DNA of 64,000 bases from Nanobdellota archaeon (GTDB taxonomy: Archaea > Nanobdellota > Nanobdellia > Pacearchaeales > GW2011-AR1). Position numbers and translations under genes: made by a program. Each line of letters opens with the position of its first letter. The first letter of the stretch is position 1. Shown one piece after another: positions 36,363-44,486 of this stretch. The notes beneath the pieces are model-generated. The model did no database searches, was not told the DNA's origin, and saw only the letters and a program-made list of their open reading frames with translations. Location: contig JAUSIK010000002.1 of the NCBI GenBank assembly GCA_030648155.1, positions 171,458 to 235,457 of the forward strand, in the 5' to 3' direction.

Positions 36363-37265
36363 ATGGTAAAACAAGTAGGCATTATAGGTTTAGGGAAAAT
36401 GGGTTTTAACTTATCCCTCAACCTTATTGATAATGATTATTCCCTAGTCGCATATAATCGTTCAATCGAAAAAACAAAACAGCTTGCCAAAAAAGGAGCA
36501 TCTCCTGCTTTTTCCATTCAAGATCTAGCCCAAAAGCTTGCTTCTCCTAAAATAATCCTCCTAATGCTTACAGCAGGCAAACCAGTAGAAGAAACTATAG
36601 CCAGTCTAATTCCACATCTAAAAAAAGGAGATATCTTAATCGACGGAGGAAATTCTTACTTTAAGGACTCTATAGCAAGATACAATCTCTTAAAAAAGAA
36701 AGGAATTGATTTTCTTGATATGGGCACTTCAGGCGGAACAGAAGGTGCAAGACATGGAACTTCTTTAACTATTGGAGGGGAGAAAGAAATATTCAAAAAA
36801 ATAGAATTTCTATTTAGAGATATTTCAGTTAAAGACGGATATGTTTACCTTGGAAAGTCAGGAGCAGGGCATTATGCAAAAATGATTCATAATGCTATTG
36901 AATATTCTATGCTCGAATCTTATTCGGAAGGTTTTGAGGTTTTAGAAAAAAGTCCCTATGATTTTAATTTCAAAGAAATTGCAAAAGTTTGGAATAACGG
37001 CTCAATTATCAGGTCACATATTCTAAGTCTAATTGAAAATGTTTTTACAAAAAATCCAGAACTAAAAAATATTGATGGAATAATTGGCGGTGGTGAAACT
37101 GGAACCTGGGCATATAAAACGGCACTTTCTCAAAAAGTAGAATTCAACACTCTAAAACATTCTCTTCAAAAAAGAAAATCCTCTGAAAAAAACCAGTCCT
37201 TCTCAACAAAATTAATTTCAGCATTGAGAAATGAATTCGGTGGCCACGAAATAAAAAAGAAGTAA
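36363..37265 (+). CDS. gnd: 6-phosphogluconate dehydrogenase, decarboxylating (short form)
   Basis: 300 residues, the short YqeC/GndA-like form rather than the 470-residue one. Makes ribulose 5-phosphate, CO2 and NAD(P)H. GIIGLGKMGFNLSLNLI with VAYNRS (an Arg after the Asn suits NADP), DGGNSYFKDS, MGTSGGTEGARHGTSL, and GAGHYAKMIHNAIEY with the catalytic Lys and Asn are all intact. CCAAAGAG before the ATG is a weak ribosome site. It completes the oxidative branch. Confidence 0.93.
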   Translation: MVKQVGIIGLGKMGFNLSLNLIDNDYSLVAYNRSIEKTKQLAKKGASPAFSIQDLAQKLASPKIILLMLTAGKPVEETIASLIPHLKKGDILIDGGNSYFKDSIARYNLLKKKGIDFLDMGTSGGTEGARHGTSLTIGGEKEIFKKIEFLFRDISVKDGYVYLGKSGAGHYAKMIHNAIEYSMLESYSEGFEVLEKSPYDFNFKEIAKVWNNGSIIRSHILSLIENVFTKNPELKNIDGIIGGGETGTWAYKTALSQKVEFNTLKHSLQKRKSSEKNQSFSTKLISALRNEFGGHEIKKK

Positions 37266-37316
37266 TATATTTCTTCCAACAATAATATTTAATTACTCAT
37301 AAATTTTTAATAATTG

Positions 37317-37796
37317 ATGGAAGGAAAAGAGATTTATGATAATTTATCAAGATTAAATGATTTAGATGAAAAAGAAAAATTAACAAGAGAAGAAGAAATA
37401 GAGTATAGAAATTTAAGTAGAAAAAGGCTTTATACTCTGGATGAGTTAAGAGATTATAGTAATGTTGTTAAGGATATTTCCCCAAAAAAAATAGCATCAT
37501 ATCTAAACAAATTTAGAGATTCTTTGGAAAGTAATAATGAAGTGGAGATCCCAGAAGATTTGCCAGATGATATACAAAAGGCATTATACTCACTAGAAGA
37601 CAGAATTAATGAAATAATTGATAATATATCGTTAGAAGACGTATTGGATAATGAAACAATATTAGAGATAAATGTTAATTTAAGAGAAAGAATTTTATCT
37701 GGAATAAGGCACAGACACGGAAATTCAATAGAAGAAGAATTATATAGTATTATTTATGATGAATTAAAATCGGGTATAGAAAAATACAAAAAATAA
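37317..37796 (+). CDS. Unknown acidic helical protein
   Basis: 159 residues from the ATG at 37317 (a TTG lies one codon earlier). Strongly acidic and helical throughout (DEKEKLTREEEIEYRNLSRK; EELYSIIYDELKSG). No membrane segment or domain recognised. Confidence 0.5.
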   Translation: MEGKEIYDNLSRLNDLDEKEKLTREEEIEYRNLSRKRLYTLDELRDYSNVVKDISPKKIASYLNKFRDSLESNNEVEIPEDLPDDIQKALYSLEDRINEIIDNISLEDVLDNETILEINVNLRERILSGIRHRHGNSIEEELYSIIYDELKSGIEKYKK

Positions 37797-37858
37797 AGTC
37801 GATCTGATACACCTGTTTCTCCACAAGCAATATAAACTCTTTTTCATTAATACATTTG

Positions 37859-38203
37859 ATGAAAAAGTATGAAGAAAAGAGGCCATGGGGAAAATTTGAA
37901 CAATTTACCCATAATGAAAAAACAACTGTAAAAATAATTACGGTAAATCCAAAGCAAAAATTATCTTTCCAATATCATGCCTTAAGAGACGAATTCTGGC
38001 ACTTTCTCGATAATCCTGCTAAAGTTACAATAGGGAAAAAAACAATCAAAGTAAAAAAAGGGTCAGAATTAATGATTCCTAGAAAAACACTTCACACAGT
38101 AGAAGCCCTAAATAAGCCAGTCAAGCTTCTAGAAATCGCTTACGGTGATTTCAATGAAACAGATATCGTAAGACTTGAAGATAAGTATGGAAGGGTAAAA
38201 TAA
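37859..38203 (+). CDS. Cupin mannose-6-phosphate isomerase (type II-like)
   Basis: 114 residues from the ATG at 37859 (MKKYEEKRPWGKFEQF). RPWGKFE, then QYHALRDEFWHFLDNPAKVTIGKK and PRKTLHTVEALNKPVKLLEIAYGDFNETDIVRLEDKYGR match the stand-alone phosphomannose isomerase cupin, also the C-terminal half of ManC. It would connect mannose 6-phosphate to fructose 6-phosphate. The GH130 and glycosyltransferase genes downstream suggest mannose metabolism. Confidence 0.88.
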   Translation: MKKYEEKRPWGKFEQFTHNEKTTVKIITVNPKQKLSFQYHALRDEFWHFLDNPAKVTIGKKTIKVKKGSELMIPRKTLHTVEALNKPVKLLEIAYGDFNETDIVRLEDKYGRVK

Positions 38204-38590
38204 TTAACTCATACTAATTATACCACCATCAAGTTTAGTGTAGCAGTTAGTACAATTAACCTCGTAACCCTCTCTTCCGCATAAAGGGCCAATATCATTA
38301 ATATCTTTAATTTCTGGAGAGCCAACTACAATCTTTTTACAATCATGACATTGGTAAGCAACACTTTGCCCATATCTAGTATTTTTATAAATACGTATAA
38401 ATCTAATAAATCCTCTTCCTCCATCACCCCCTTCATTTGGTATAGCCCTAATTTCCGAATAATCATCATTAAGAGGGAAAAATTCTTTAAGCTCGTCTTG
38501 AGAATTTAAAACTTTCCCAACCAAATCACTTGGAATAGACTCCCATGTTGACCTTTCCATTTGGCTAAATTCACCAGATTCATAACCCAT
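38204..38590 (-). CDS. Small zinc-ribbon-like protein
   Basis: 128 residues. Cys pairs CHDC (about 81-84) and NCTNC (about 112-116), with a further Cys at LCGR, could bind zinc. The N-terminal half is Gly-rich (NEGGDGGRGF). Its stop codon abuts that of the cupin isomerase (convergent). No family recognised. Confidence 0.5.
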   Translation of the reverse strand: MGYESGEFSQMERSTWESIPSDLVGKVLNSQDELKEFFPLNDDYSEIRAIPNEGGDGGRGFIRFIRIYKNTRYGQSVAYQCHDCKKIVVGSPEIKDINDIGPLCGREGYEVNCTNCYTKLDGGIISMS

Positions 38591-38670
38591 TTACCAATAT
38601 AATCAAAATACTATTTAAGTTTAATTGCTTTTCAATATCTTATTAATAATAACTATTCCCCTCTATAATA

Positions 38671-39159
38671 TTATTTTCTCAACATCCTTTTCTTCCACCT
38701 AGGTACATACTTCCAATACTTTTCTTGTAAATCTTTTGGAAGTTTAAAATAATCGCTACTTACAATATGAAGGCAATTTTTGTGTTTACAATAACATTTC
38801 ATTTTCCATTTCCCGGTGGTATCTATAATATAATTTACTGTTATTTCCTCCATTTTTTTTATATCATCCATTGCAATTACCTTCTTAAGCAAAAAGTTTA
38901 CATAATAAATATAAGCATTTGGTCTGCATGAATGATTGATCAATGAAATAGGTGAATAATCCACTGCATATCTCTCTCTCCCTATATAATCCACATGATT
39001 TTGATCTTTTTCAGAAAGTTTAGGAATATCTTTTGCTTTTACAATCTTCCCATGTCCCCTATAATCTTTCTCATAAATAACTTCTCCTTTCTTAATATTC
39101 CTTTTGACAAAAACCCCAATTCCTTTCTTTCCTGCTGTTTTTATTATATAAGTCATCAT
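38671..39159 (-). CDS. SET-domain protein lysine methyltransferase-like
   Basis: 162 residues. GIGVFVKRNIKKGEVIYEK at the N-terminus, NHSCRPNAYIYY (the NHSCxPN SAM/lysine-binding motif), AMDDIKKMEEITVNY, and a C-terminal post-SET-like CYCKHKNCLH. The start is the second of two ATGs or 39159. SET proteins mostly methylate lysines of histones or ribosomal/other proteins and are uncommon in archaea. Substrate unknown. Confidence 0.88.
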   Translation of the reverse strand: MMTYIIKTAGKKGIGVFVKRNIKKGEVIYEKDYRGHGKIVKAKDIPKLSEKDQNHVDYIGRERYAVDYSPISLINHSCRPNAYIYYVNFLLKKVIAMDDIKKMEEITVNYIIDTTGKWKMKCYCKHKNCLHIVSSDYFKLPKDLQEKYWKYVPRWKKRMLRK

Positions 39160-39245
39160 TTCATTTAGGAAATATTACTTTATTAACTCTTTGAAAATAG
39201 ACCTTATTCCCAAGCATTTAAATAAATCCCTTCCTTATAACAATA

Positions 39246-39995
39246 ATGAGGCATATAAAAGATATTAAAAAAGAGGATATTAAGGACATTAAACTAATTG
39301 TTTTTGATGTCGACGGGGTTCTAGTAAGAAGAGGAACAAAAATAAAACAAGAAGGAAATACAACAACTCTAGAAACAAAAAAGATTGCTCCAGAACAAAT
39401 AAGCCAAATTCACAGACTTAAAGAAAAAGGATATTATATCAACATAAATTCAGGAAGAGGGCTTTATATGCTTCAAGAAATGTTTAGGGAAATCCTTGAC
39501 TTTACTAGCCTTACTTATGAAAACGGAAGTGCCACCTGGTTCGATGGAAAAATCTACCAGCATGTAAACAGTTTCCATCAGTTAAAAAAAGTTATACCAA
39601 AATTGCAAAAAGTTAAGCATTCAAATATTAAAGGATTTGAGCCAAAAGAATTAATTATTACAATTCATTGCACAAATCCGGTTAAAGAAATAGACGATAT
39701 TATGTCTAAAGAAAAAGATCTATATTCTATTTGGAATGGGGAAGCCTATGACATCGGAATCAAAAATATACAAACAAAAGCAGTTGGATTAAAATCTCTA
39801 ATAAAACTTCTTAAGATAAAAAAGAATAATGTCCTAGTAATAGGTGATAACTATAACGACTCTGAAATGATGGCTGAAGGAGGTATTGCTGTAACAGCTG
39901 ATAAAGATCGAGTCAAAGGCCACTTCTATGTTGAACTAGAAGGACAAAAACTTCCAGCTGATCAATTAATGGAGTCTATTTTAAAAATCAAGTAA
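39246..39995 (+). CDS. HAD-superfamily phosphatase (Cof/SPP or PMM-like)
   Basis: 249 residues. Motif I DVDGVLVRRG with both Asp, motif II NSGRG, cap domain with YENGSATWFDGKIY, motif III Lys in QTKAVGLKSLI and motif IV GDNYNDSEMMAEGG. The type IIB cap points to sugar phosphatases such as sucrose-phosphatase and mannosyl-3-phosphoglycerate phosphatase or to PMM-like enzymes. The substrate is probably a sugar phosphate, given the neighbours. Confidence 0.78.
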   Translation: MRHIKDIKKEDIKDIKLIVFDVDGVLVRRGTKIKQEGNTTTLETKKIAPEQISQIHRLKEKGYYININSGRGLYMLQEMFREILDFTSLTYENGSATWFDGKIYQHVNSFHQLKKVIPKLQKVKHSNIKGFEPKELIITIHCTNPVKEIDDIMSKEKDLYSIWNGEAYDIGIKNIQTKAVGLKSLIKLLKIKKNNVLVIGDNYNDSEMMAEGGIAVTADKDRVKGHFYVELEGQKLPADQLMESILKIK

Positions 39996-40014
39996 TAATT
40001 ATTATTCAAGAAGT

Positions 40015-41109
40015 TTAGGCTAAATCATTAATCAAATCTTCGACCTTAACCTTAATAATTTTATCATCTCCATCCATTAAAGTGCCTCTTCCATCTCCAT
40101 TGCTTGTAGAAAAATAAATATGGTCTCCATATAAAGCAATTGCTCTTAATCTCCCAAATTTCCCACTAAAATGAGTTTTTAGTTTATTCCCTTCTATTTC
40201 ATATTCGTATAATGCCTCTCCCCTTAGACCTGTAAAGAAAATTCTCCCATTTGAATAAACAGCCCCAGCAGGAGCCCAAGTATCACTTCCTGAATGAATA
40301 ATAGGCGAATTCATTCCTTCCTTCTCTGAATCGCCCTGTATAACTGGCCACCCATAATTTTGTCCTTTCTCTATTAAATTCAATTCGTCCAGTCCAGATT
40401 GAATACCTGACCGTCCATGTTCAGTTGCCCAAAGTCTTCCCTCATCATCCCATGCTAATCCTTGTGAATTTCTATGGCCATAAGAATAAATTTCATTGTT
40501 AAATGGATTATCTTTAGGAATGCCTCCTTCTTCATCCACGCGCAAAATCTTCCCAGCTAAAGAATTAACATTCTGTGCATTATCCTCATTTCCTGCATCT
40601 CCAGTTGTAATATATAACAATCCATCAGGGCCGAAAAGAATTCTCCCCCCGTCATGATAAACAGCCCCTGGAATATCTTCCATAATAACCCTTTTCTCTC
40701 TCAATAAATTATTTTCCAAATCAAAGAAATATCTTTCAACTCTATTTTCTATTTTTCCATTTGCCTCGGAAGTAAAATAAAGATAAATTAAATTATTTTT
40801 TTTAAATTCCGGATGAAGTGCCATTCCTAATAATCCCCCTTCACCCCTATGTTTAACTCCCTCCACCTCAATTCTCTTCCCATTATTTATTCTTATTAAA
40901 CTTCCTGGCCTTTCAGTTGCAATCAATTCACCGTCAGATAAAAAAGCTATTTCCCAAGGAATTTTGAGGTTTGAAGCCACTACTTCAAAATTAATTTCAT
41001 CTCCAAAAGTTGCTTCATAATCCTGCCGATCAATCTTCATATAAGCAAATGCAATGATTAATACAATTATTGAGATTAAAACAACTGCCAGCCCGATAGA
41101 CCTCTTCAT
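40015..41109 (-). CDS. PQQ-type soluble aldose sugar dehydrogenase (GSDH family), membrane anchored
   Basis: 364 residues. A membrane helix (IGLAVVLISIIVLIIAFAYM) anchors it; the rest is a six-bladed propeller with PGSLIRI...HRGEGGLLGMALHPEF, DIPGAVYHDGGRILFGPDG, LYITTGDAGNEDNAQN, SLAGKILRVDEEGG and GHRNSQGLAWD, the Asd/YliI/sorbosone-dehydrogenase signature with the catalytic His. It would oxidise aldoses outside the cell with PQQ. No PQQ biosynthesis genes are in the window. Confidence 0.88.
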   Translation of the reverse strand: MKRSIGLAVVLISIIVLIIAFAYMKIDRQDYEATFGDEINFEVVASNLKIPWEIAFLSDGELIATERPGSLIRINNGKRIEVEGVKHRGEGGLLGMALHPEFKKNNLIYLYFTSEANGKIENRVERYFFDLENNLLREKRVIMEDIPGAVYHDGGRILFGPDGLLYITTGDAGNEDNAQNVNSLAGKILRVDEEGGIPKDNPFNNEIYSYGHRNSQGLAWDDEGRLWATEHGRSGIQSGLDELNLIEKGQNYGWPVIQGDSEKEGMNSPIIHSGSDTWAPAGAVYSNGRIFFTGLRGEALYEYEIEGNKLKTHFSGKFGRLRAIALYGDHIYFSTSNGDGRGTLMDGDDKIIKVKVEDLINDLA

Positions 41110-41222
41110 AATGTACTCAATATTATCGAATATAAATTTCTTTGCATCTTAGACAATAGAAACATTTTAAAATAACAATTGACTCTTAAAAAGATTAAAA
41201 AGAGGCGTAAAGTAAACAAAAA

Positions 41223-43421
41223 ATGAAAAAAGAGGCAGAGCCGTTAATATTATACATGGCCACATATCCACCAAGGGAGTGCGGAATCGCAACATTTACA
41301 AAAGATATCAGTGATGCAATTGATAGAAGATTTTTTCCAACAATGAAATCAAGAATACTTGCAATGAACAATAACGGAACTAACATTTACAATTATCCAA
41401 AAAAAGTAAACATGCAAATAAGTGATACCGAAATAACAGATTATCTAAATACTGCAAGAATAATAAATGAGTCACCGCAGATTAAGCTGGTAAATATTCA
41501 GCATGAATTCGGAATTTTCGGCGGAGAATATGGCGAATATTTACTCCCCTTTTTAGAATTAGTTGAAAAACCTATTGTTATAACATTCCACAGTGTACTC
41601 CCCTCCCCAAATGATAAACTAAAGAAAATAGTAAGAGAAATCTCAAAAAGAGTAAGTGCTATTATAGTGATGACAAAAAAAGCAGTAGAAATTCTAAAGA
41701 AACATTATCATCTTAAAACAAAGATTCATATTATCCCCCATGGTATCCCTAACACTTCATTTGAATCGCAAAAAAGAGAAAAGAAAAATCTATCTCTTCA
41801 AAACAAAACAATTTTATCTTCCTTTGGAATGATAGGCCCTGGAAAAGGATATGAATATGCAATAGATTCTCTTCCCGAAGTGGTCCAAAAATTCCCCAAT
41901 TTGCTGTATATCATTGTAGGTGAAACTCACCCAATGGTAAGAAAAAGAGAGGGAGAAAAATACCGCAACTTTCTAGAGTCAAAAGTAAAAGAATTAAAAT
42001 TACAAAAACATGTAAAGTTTTACAATAAATATGTTACGCCCTCTGAAATTATTCAATACTTAAAAGCAACGGATATATACTTATCTCCTTCAGATAATCC
42101 AAATCAAATAACTTCAGGTACATTGTCTTATGCAATGGGTTGCGGAAGAGCTGTAATATCTACGCCGTTTCTTCATGCAAAAGATATAGTTACCCCAAAC
42201 AGAGGAAGATTAGTTGAATTTCAAAATCCAGATTCATTCAAAAATGCACTACTAGAACTGCTTTCTAATAAAAATTTAATTAAAGAAATGGAAAAAAGTG
42301 CCTTCTACTTCACAAGACATATGACTTGGCAAAATGTAGCCACTTCATATGGGCGAGTGTTTAAAGAGATATTAAAAGATAGAGGTGTAAATATCAAAGA
42401 TTTGCCTCAAATAAACATTAAACACCTAATGAGACTCACAGACAATTTCGGGATAATTCAGTTTGCTAATCAATCACATCCAGACATACAGTCAGGATAT
42501 ACATTAGATGACAACGCCCGTGCCCTATTAGCATGTGGAATGCACTATGAAAAATTTAAGGAATATAAGCAGTTAAGAATGATTAAGACTTACCTTGAAT
42601 ATATAAATTTTGTACGGTCCTCTGACGGCAAATTATATAATTTTGTAGATAAGTATAAAATTCTCGATAAAACAAAATGGAGCGAAGATGCACATGGAAG
42701 AGCAATTTGGGCCTTAGGATATCTATATTCTTTGCAGGATATTCCCCATGACTTTAAGGTGAAAGCTGAAAGTATTTTCCTAGAATCATTCCCAGCTACA
42801 TCCATAATGACTTCTCCACGCGCAATCGCGTATACAATTATTGGATTATATCATTACAATAAAACAAAAAAGTCTCCTTATATTGTAGAAAACATAAAAA
42901 AGTTAGCTAACTTCCTAGTTTCATTATATAAGACAACAGCAACTCCAGATTGGCTCTGGTTTGAATCTTATCTTACTTATTCGAATAGTAAACTACCAGA
43001 ATCATTATTTTATGCGTATAGAGCTACTAAAGACTCATCTTATTTAAACATAGCAGAGGAAAGTTTAAATTTCCTAATAGAAAAAACATTTCAAAACGAG
43101 ATTTTCAGCCCAATCGGACAAAAGGGCTGGTATTTTAAAGATAAAGAAAAAGCTGAGTTTGACCAACAACCAATTGAAGCAGGTTACACAGTTCAAACAC
43201 TAATTACAGCCTATAAAACAACAAATAATTTCCGATATAAAAAATTAGCTTCTGATGCTTTCCAGTGGTTTTTAGGAAAAAATATTCTTAAACAAGCATT
43301 ATATAATGAAGAGACTGGCGGAACCCATGACGGTCTAGGAGAAAATGCCATTAATCTTAATCAAGGTGCAGAAGCAACTGTTTCTTATTTAATGGCAAGA
43401 TTATCCCTCATGGAAGGATAA
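41223..43421 (+). CDS. GT4 glycosyltransferase fused to a helical-barrel domain
   Basis: 732 residues in two parts. Residues 1 to about 390 are a GT4 transferase opening with MATYPPRECGIATFTKDI, with HGIPNTSFE, FGMIGPGKGYEYA, YLSPSDNPNQITSGTLSYAMGCGRAVIS; the usual E-x7-E is altered. From about 400 a separate helical domain (LTDNFGIIQFANQSHPDIQSG, YTLDDNARALLA, EDAHGRAIWALGYLY, and more) resembles (alpha/alpha)6 barrels. GT4 genes of this kind travel with GH130 in bacteria. A TATA and AAAAAGAGGCG lie upstream. Confidence 0.82.
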   Translation: MKKEAEPLILYMATYPPRECGIATFTKDISDAIDRRFFPTMKSRILAMNNNGTNIYNYPKKVNMQISDTEITDYLNTARIINESPQIKLVNIQHEFGIFGGEYGEYLLPFLELVEKPIVITFHSVLPSPNDKLKKIVREISKRVSAIIVMTKKAVEILKKHYHLKTKIHIIPHGIPNTSFESQKREKKNLSLQNKTILSSFGMIGPGKGYEYAIDSLPEVVQKFPNLLYIIVGETHPMVRKREGEKYRNFLESKVKELKLQKHVKFYNKYVTPSEIIQYLKATDIYLSPSDNPNQITSGTLSYAMGCGRAVISTPFLHAKDIVTPNRGRLVEFQNPDSFKNALLELLSNKNLIKEMEKSAFYFTRHMTWQNVATSYGRVFKEILKDRGVNIKDLPQINIKHLMRLTDNFGIIQFANQSHPDIQSGYTLDDNARALLACGMHYEKFKEYKQLRMIKTYLEYINFVRSSDGKLYNFVDKYKILDKTKWSEDAHGRAIWALGYLYSLQDIPHDFKVKAESIFLESFPATSIMTSPRAIAYTIIGLYHYNKTKKSPYIVENIKKLANFLVSLYKTTATPDWLWFESYLTYSNSKLPESLFYAYRATKDSSYLNIAEESLNFLIEKTFQNEIFSPIGQKGWYFKDKEKAEFDQQPIEAGYTVQTLITAYKTTNNFRYKKLASDAFQWFLGKNILKQALYNEETGGTHDGLGENAINLNQGAEATVSYLMARLSLMEG

Positions 43422-43428
43422 TTAAGAA

Positions 43429-44436
43429 TTATATCTTTTCAGGTAGCCTCTTTCTCAAACCTTTAGCATTGAGTTTATACGCTCTAACAAATGAGTCATC
43501 AATATGAGCATATAGAATTCCTTCATCTTCAGTTTCTTGTAGAAAATCACTAGCAAAAGTTATTGCTTTAGCTTTAGGATCTTCAAATAAAGGTTCCTCT
43601 GAAATCCACGGTATTTCACCAGTCTTATAATCATAAACGATCAACCCAGGCCTAAATTTTTTATAAATGGTTTCATCTTTTCTTTGTATGCTTTTCTCTC
43701 TCCCATTAACAATTCCCACTAATAATTGCCCATAACTTAAAAAATTCGGAGGAAAAAATGTGCAAGGCGATAAATGTTCTGCACACCATTTATAACCAGT
43801 ATCTTTTGGGTGTAAAGCTATCTTCAAATATTCCCATTTCTTACCCATATCTTTAGATTTAACTGCCGCAATTACAGAATTATCTCCATTCCCTGCTTCA
43901 GTTAAATTAATTCTGCTTCCTCTATATTCTATAGGTGAAATAGCTACTTCCTTAAATCCAGAGATTCCCTTCATAAATTCTGGCTTCAAAACAGGATCCG
44001 TGGCAATTAAATTGTCTAAACTATTTCCTTTGGCATGTCCTAAATATAAACCTTGACCAATAAATGGTATCGTAAAATAAACGTGTCTGTTTCCGCCCTC
44101 ATCAATCCAAATATCAGGATCTTCTAATCCAATAAAATCAGATCCTTTCTTCTTGTACTTATCAACTATTTTGTCAATTCCTTTTATTTCTAGTTTCCCT
44201 ACTTGTTCCCACTTCAATCCATCATCACTTTTTACATGATAAAGTTGACTTCTATCAATGTAACCTGCGATATTAACATCTCCTTCTCTTCTTACTATAA
44301 CCCTAGCTAGGCCATATAATTTTCTTCTAGAAGATTTATCAACAGCCAACGCCATTATATGCTCTTGATTTTCAATTCTTTCTAAAACAGGGTTTTTAAA
44401 CATCGTTACAGCACTGTTTAATCGTCTAGTTTTCAT
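43429..44436 (-). CDS. Five-bladed beta-propeller glycosidase-like protein (GH43/GH130 clan-like)
   Basis: 335 residues from the ATG at 44436 (MKTRRLNSAVTMFKNPVLER). A longer frame exists, but the palindromic TATA box lies 21 nt upstream of 44436. Blades with acidic residues in GLEDPDIWIDEGGNRHVYFTIPF, EDPKAKAITFASDF and PIEYRGSRINLTEAGNGD suit glycoside hydrolases/phosphorylases of the GH43/32/130 fold. It is not a close copy of the two GH130 proteins. Divergent from one of these. Confidence 0.65.
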   Translation of the reverse strand: MKTRRLNSAVTMFKNPVLERIENQEHIMALAVDKSSRRKLYGLARVIVRREGDVNIAGYIDRSQLYHVKSDDGLKWEQVGKLEIKGIDKIVDKYKKKGSDFIGLEDPDIWIDEGGNRHVYFTIPFIGQGLYLGHAKGNSLDNLIATDPVLKPEFMKGISGFKEVAISPIEYRGSRINLTEAGNGDNSVIAAVKSKDMGKKWEYLKIALHPKDTGYKWCAEHLSPCTFFPPNFLSYGQLLVGIVNGREKSIQRKDETIYKKFRPGLIVYDYKTGEIPWISEEPLFEDPKAKAITFASDFLQETEDEGILYAHIDDSFVRAYKLNAKGLRKRLPEKI

Positions 44437-44457
44437 AATAATATCAATAATACAAAA

Positions 44458-44465
44458 TTTATAAA
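44458..44465. promoter_or_regulatory. Palindromic TATA box shared by two divergent genes
   Basis: TTTATAAA is its own reverse complement. There are exactly 21 nt from its end to the ATG at 44487 on the plus strand and 21 nt to the ATG at 44436 on the minus strand. The two transcripts would be leaderless from one element. Confidence 0.6.
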
Positions 44466-44486
44466 GATAATGTTCTTTATTTTTAA

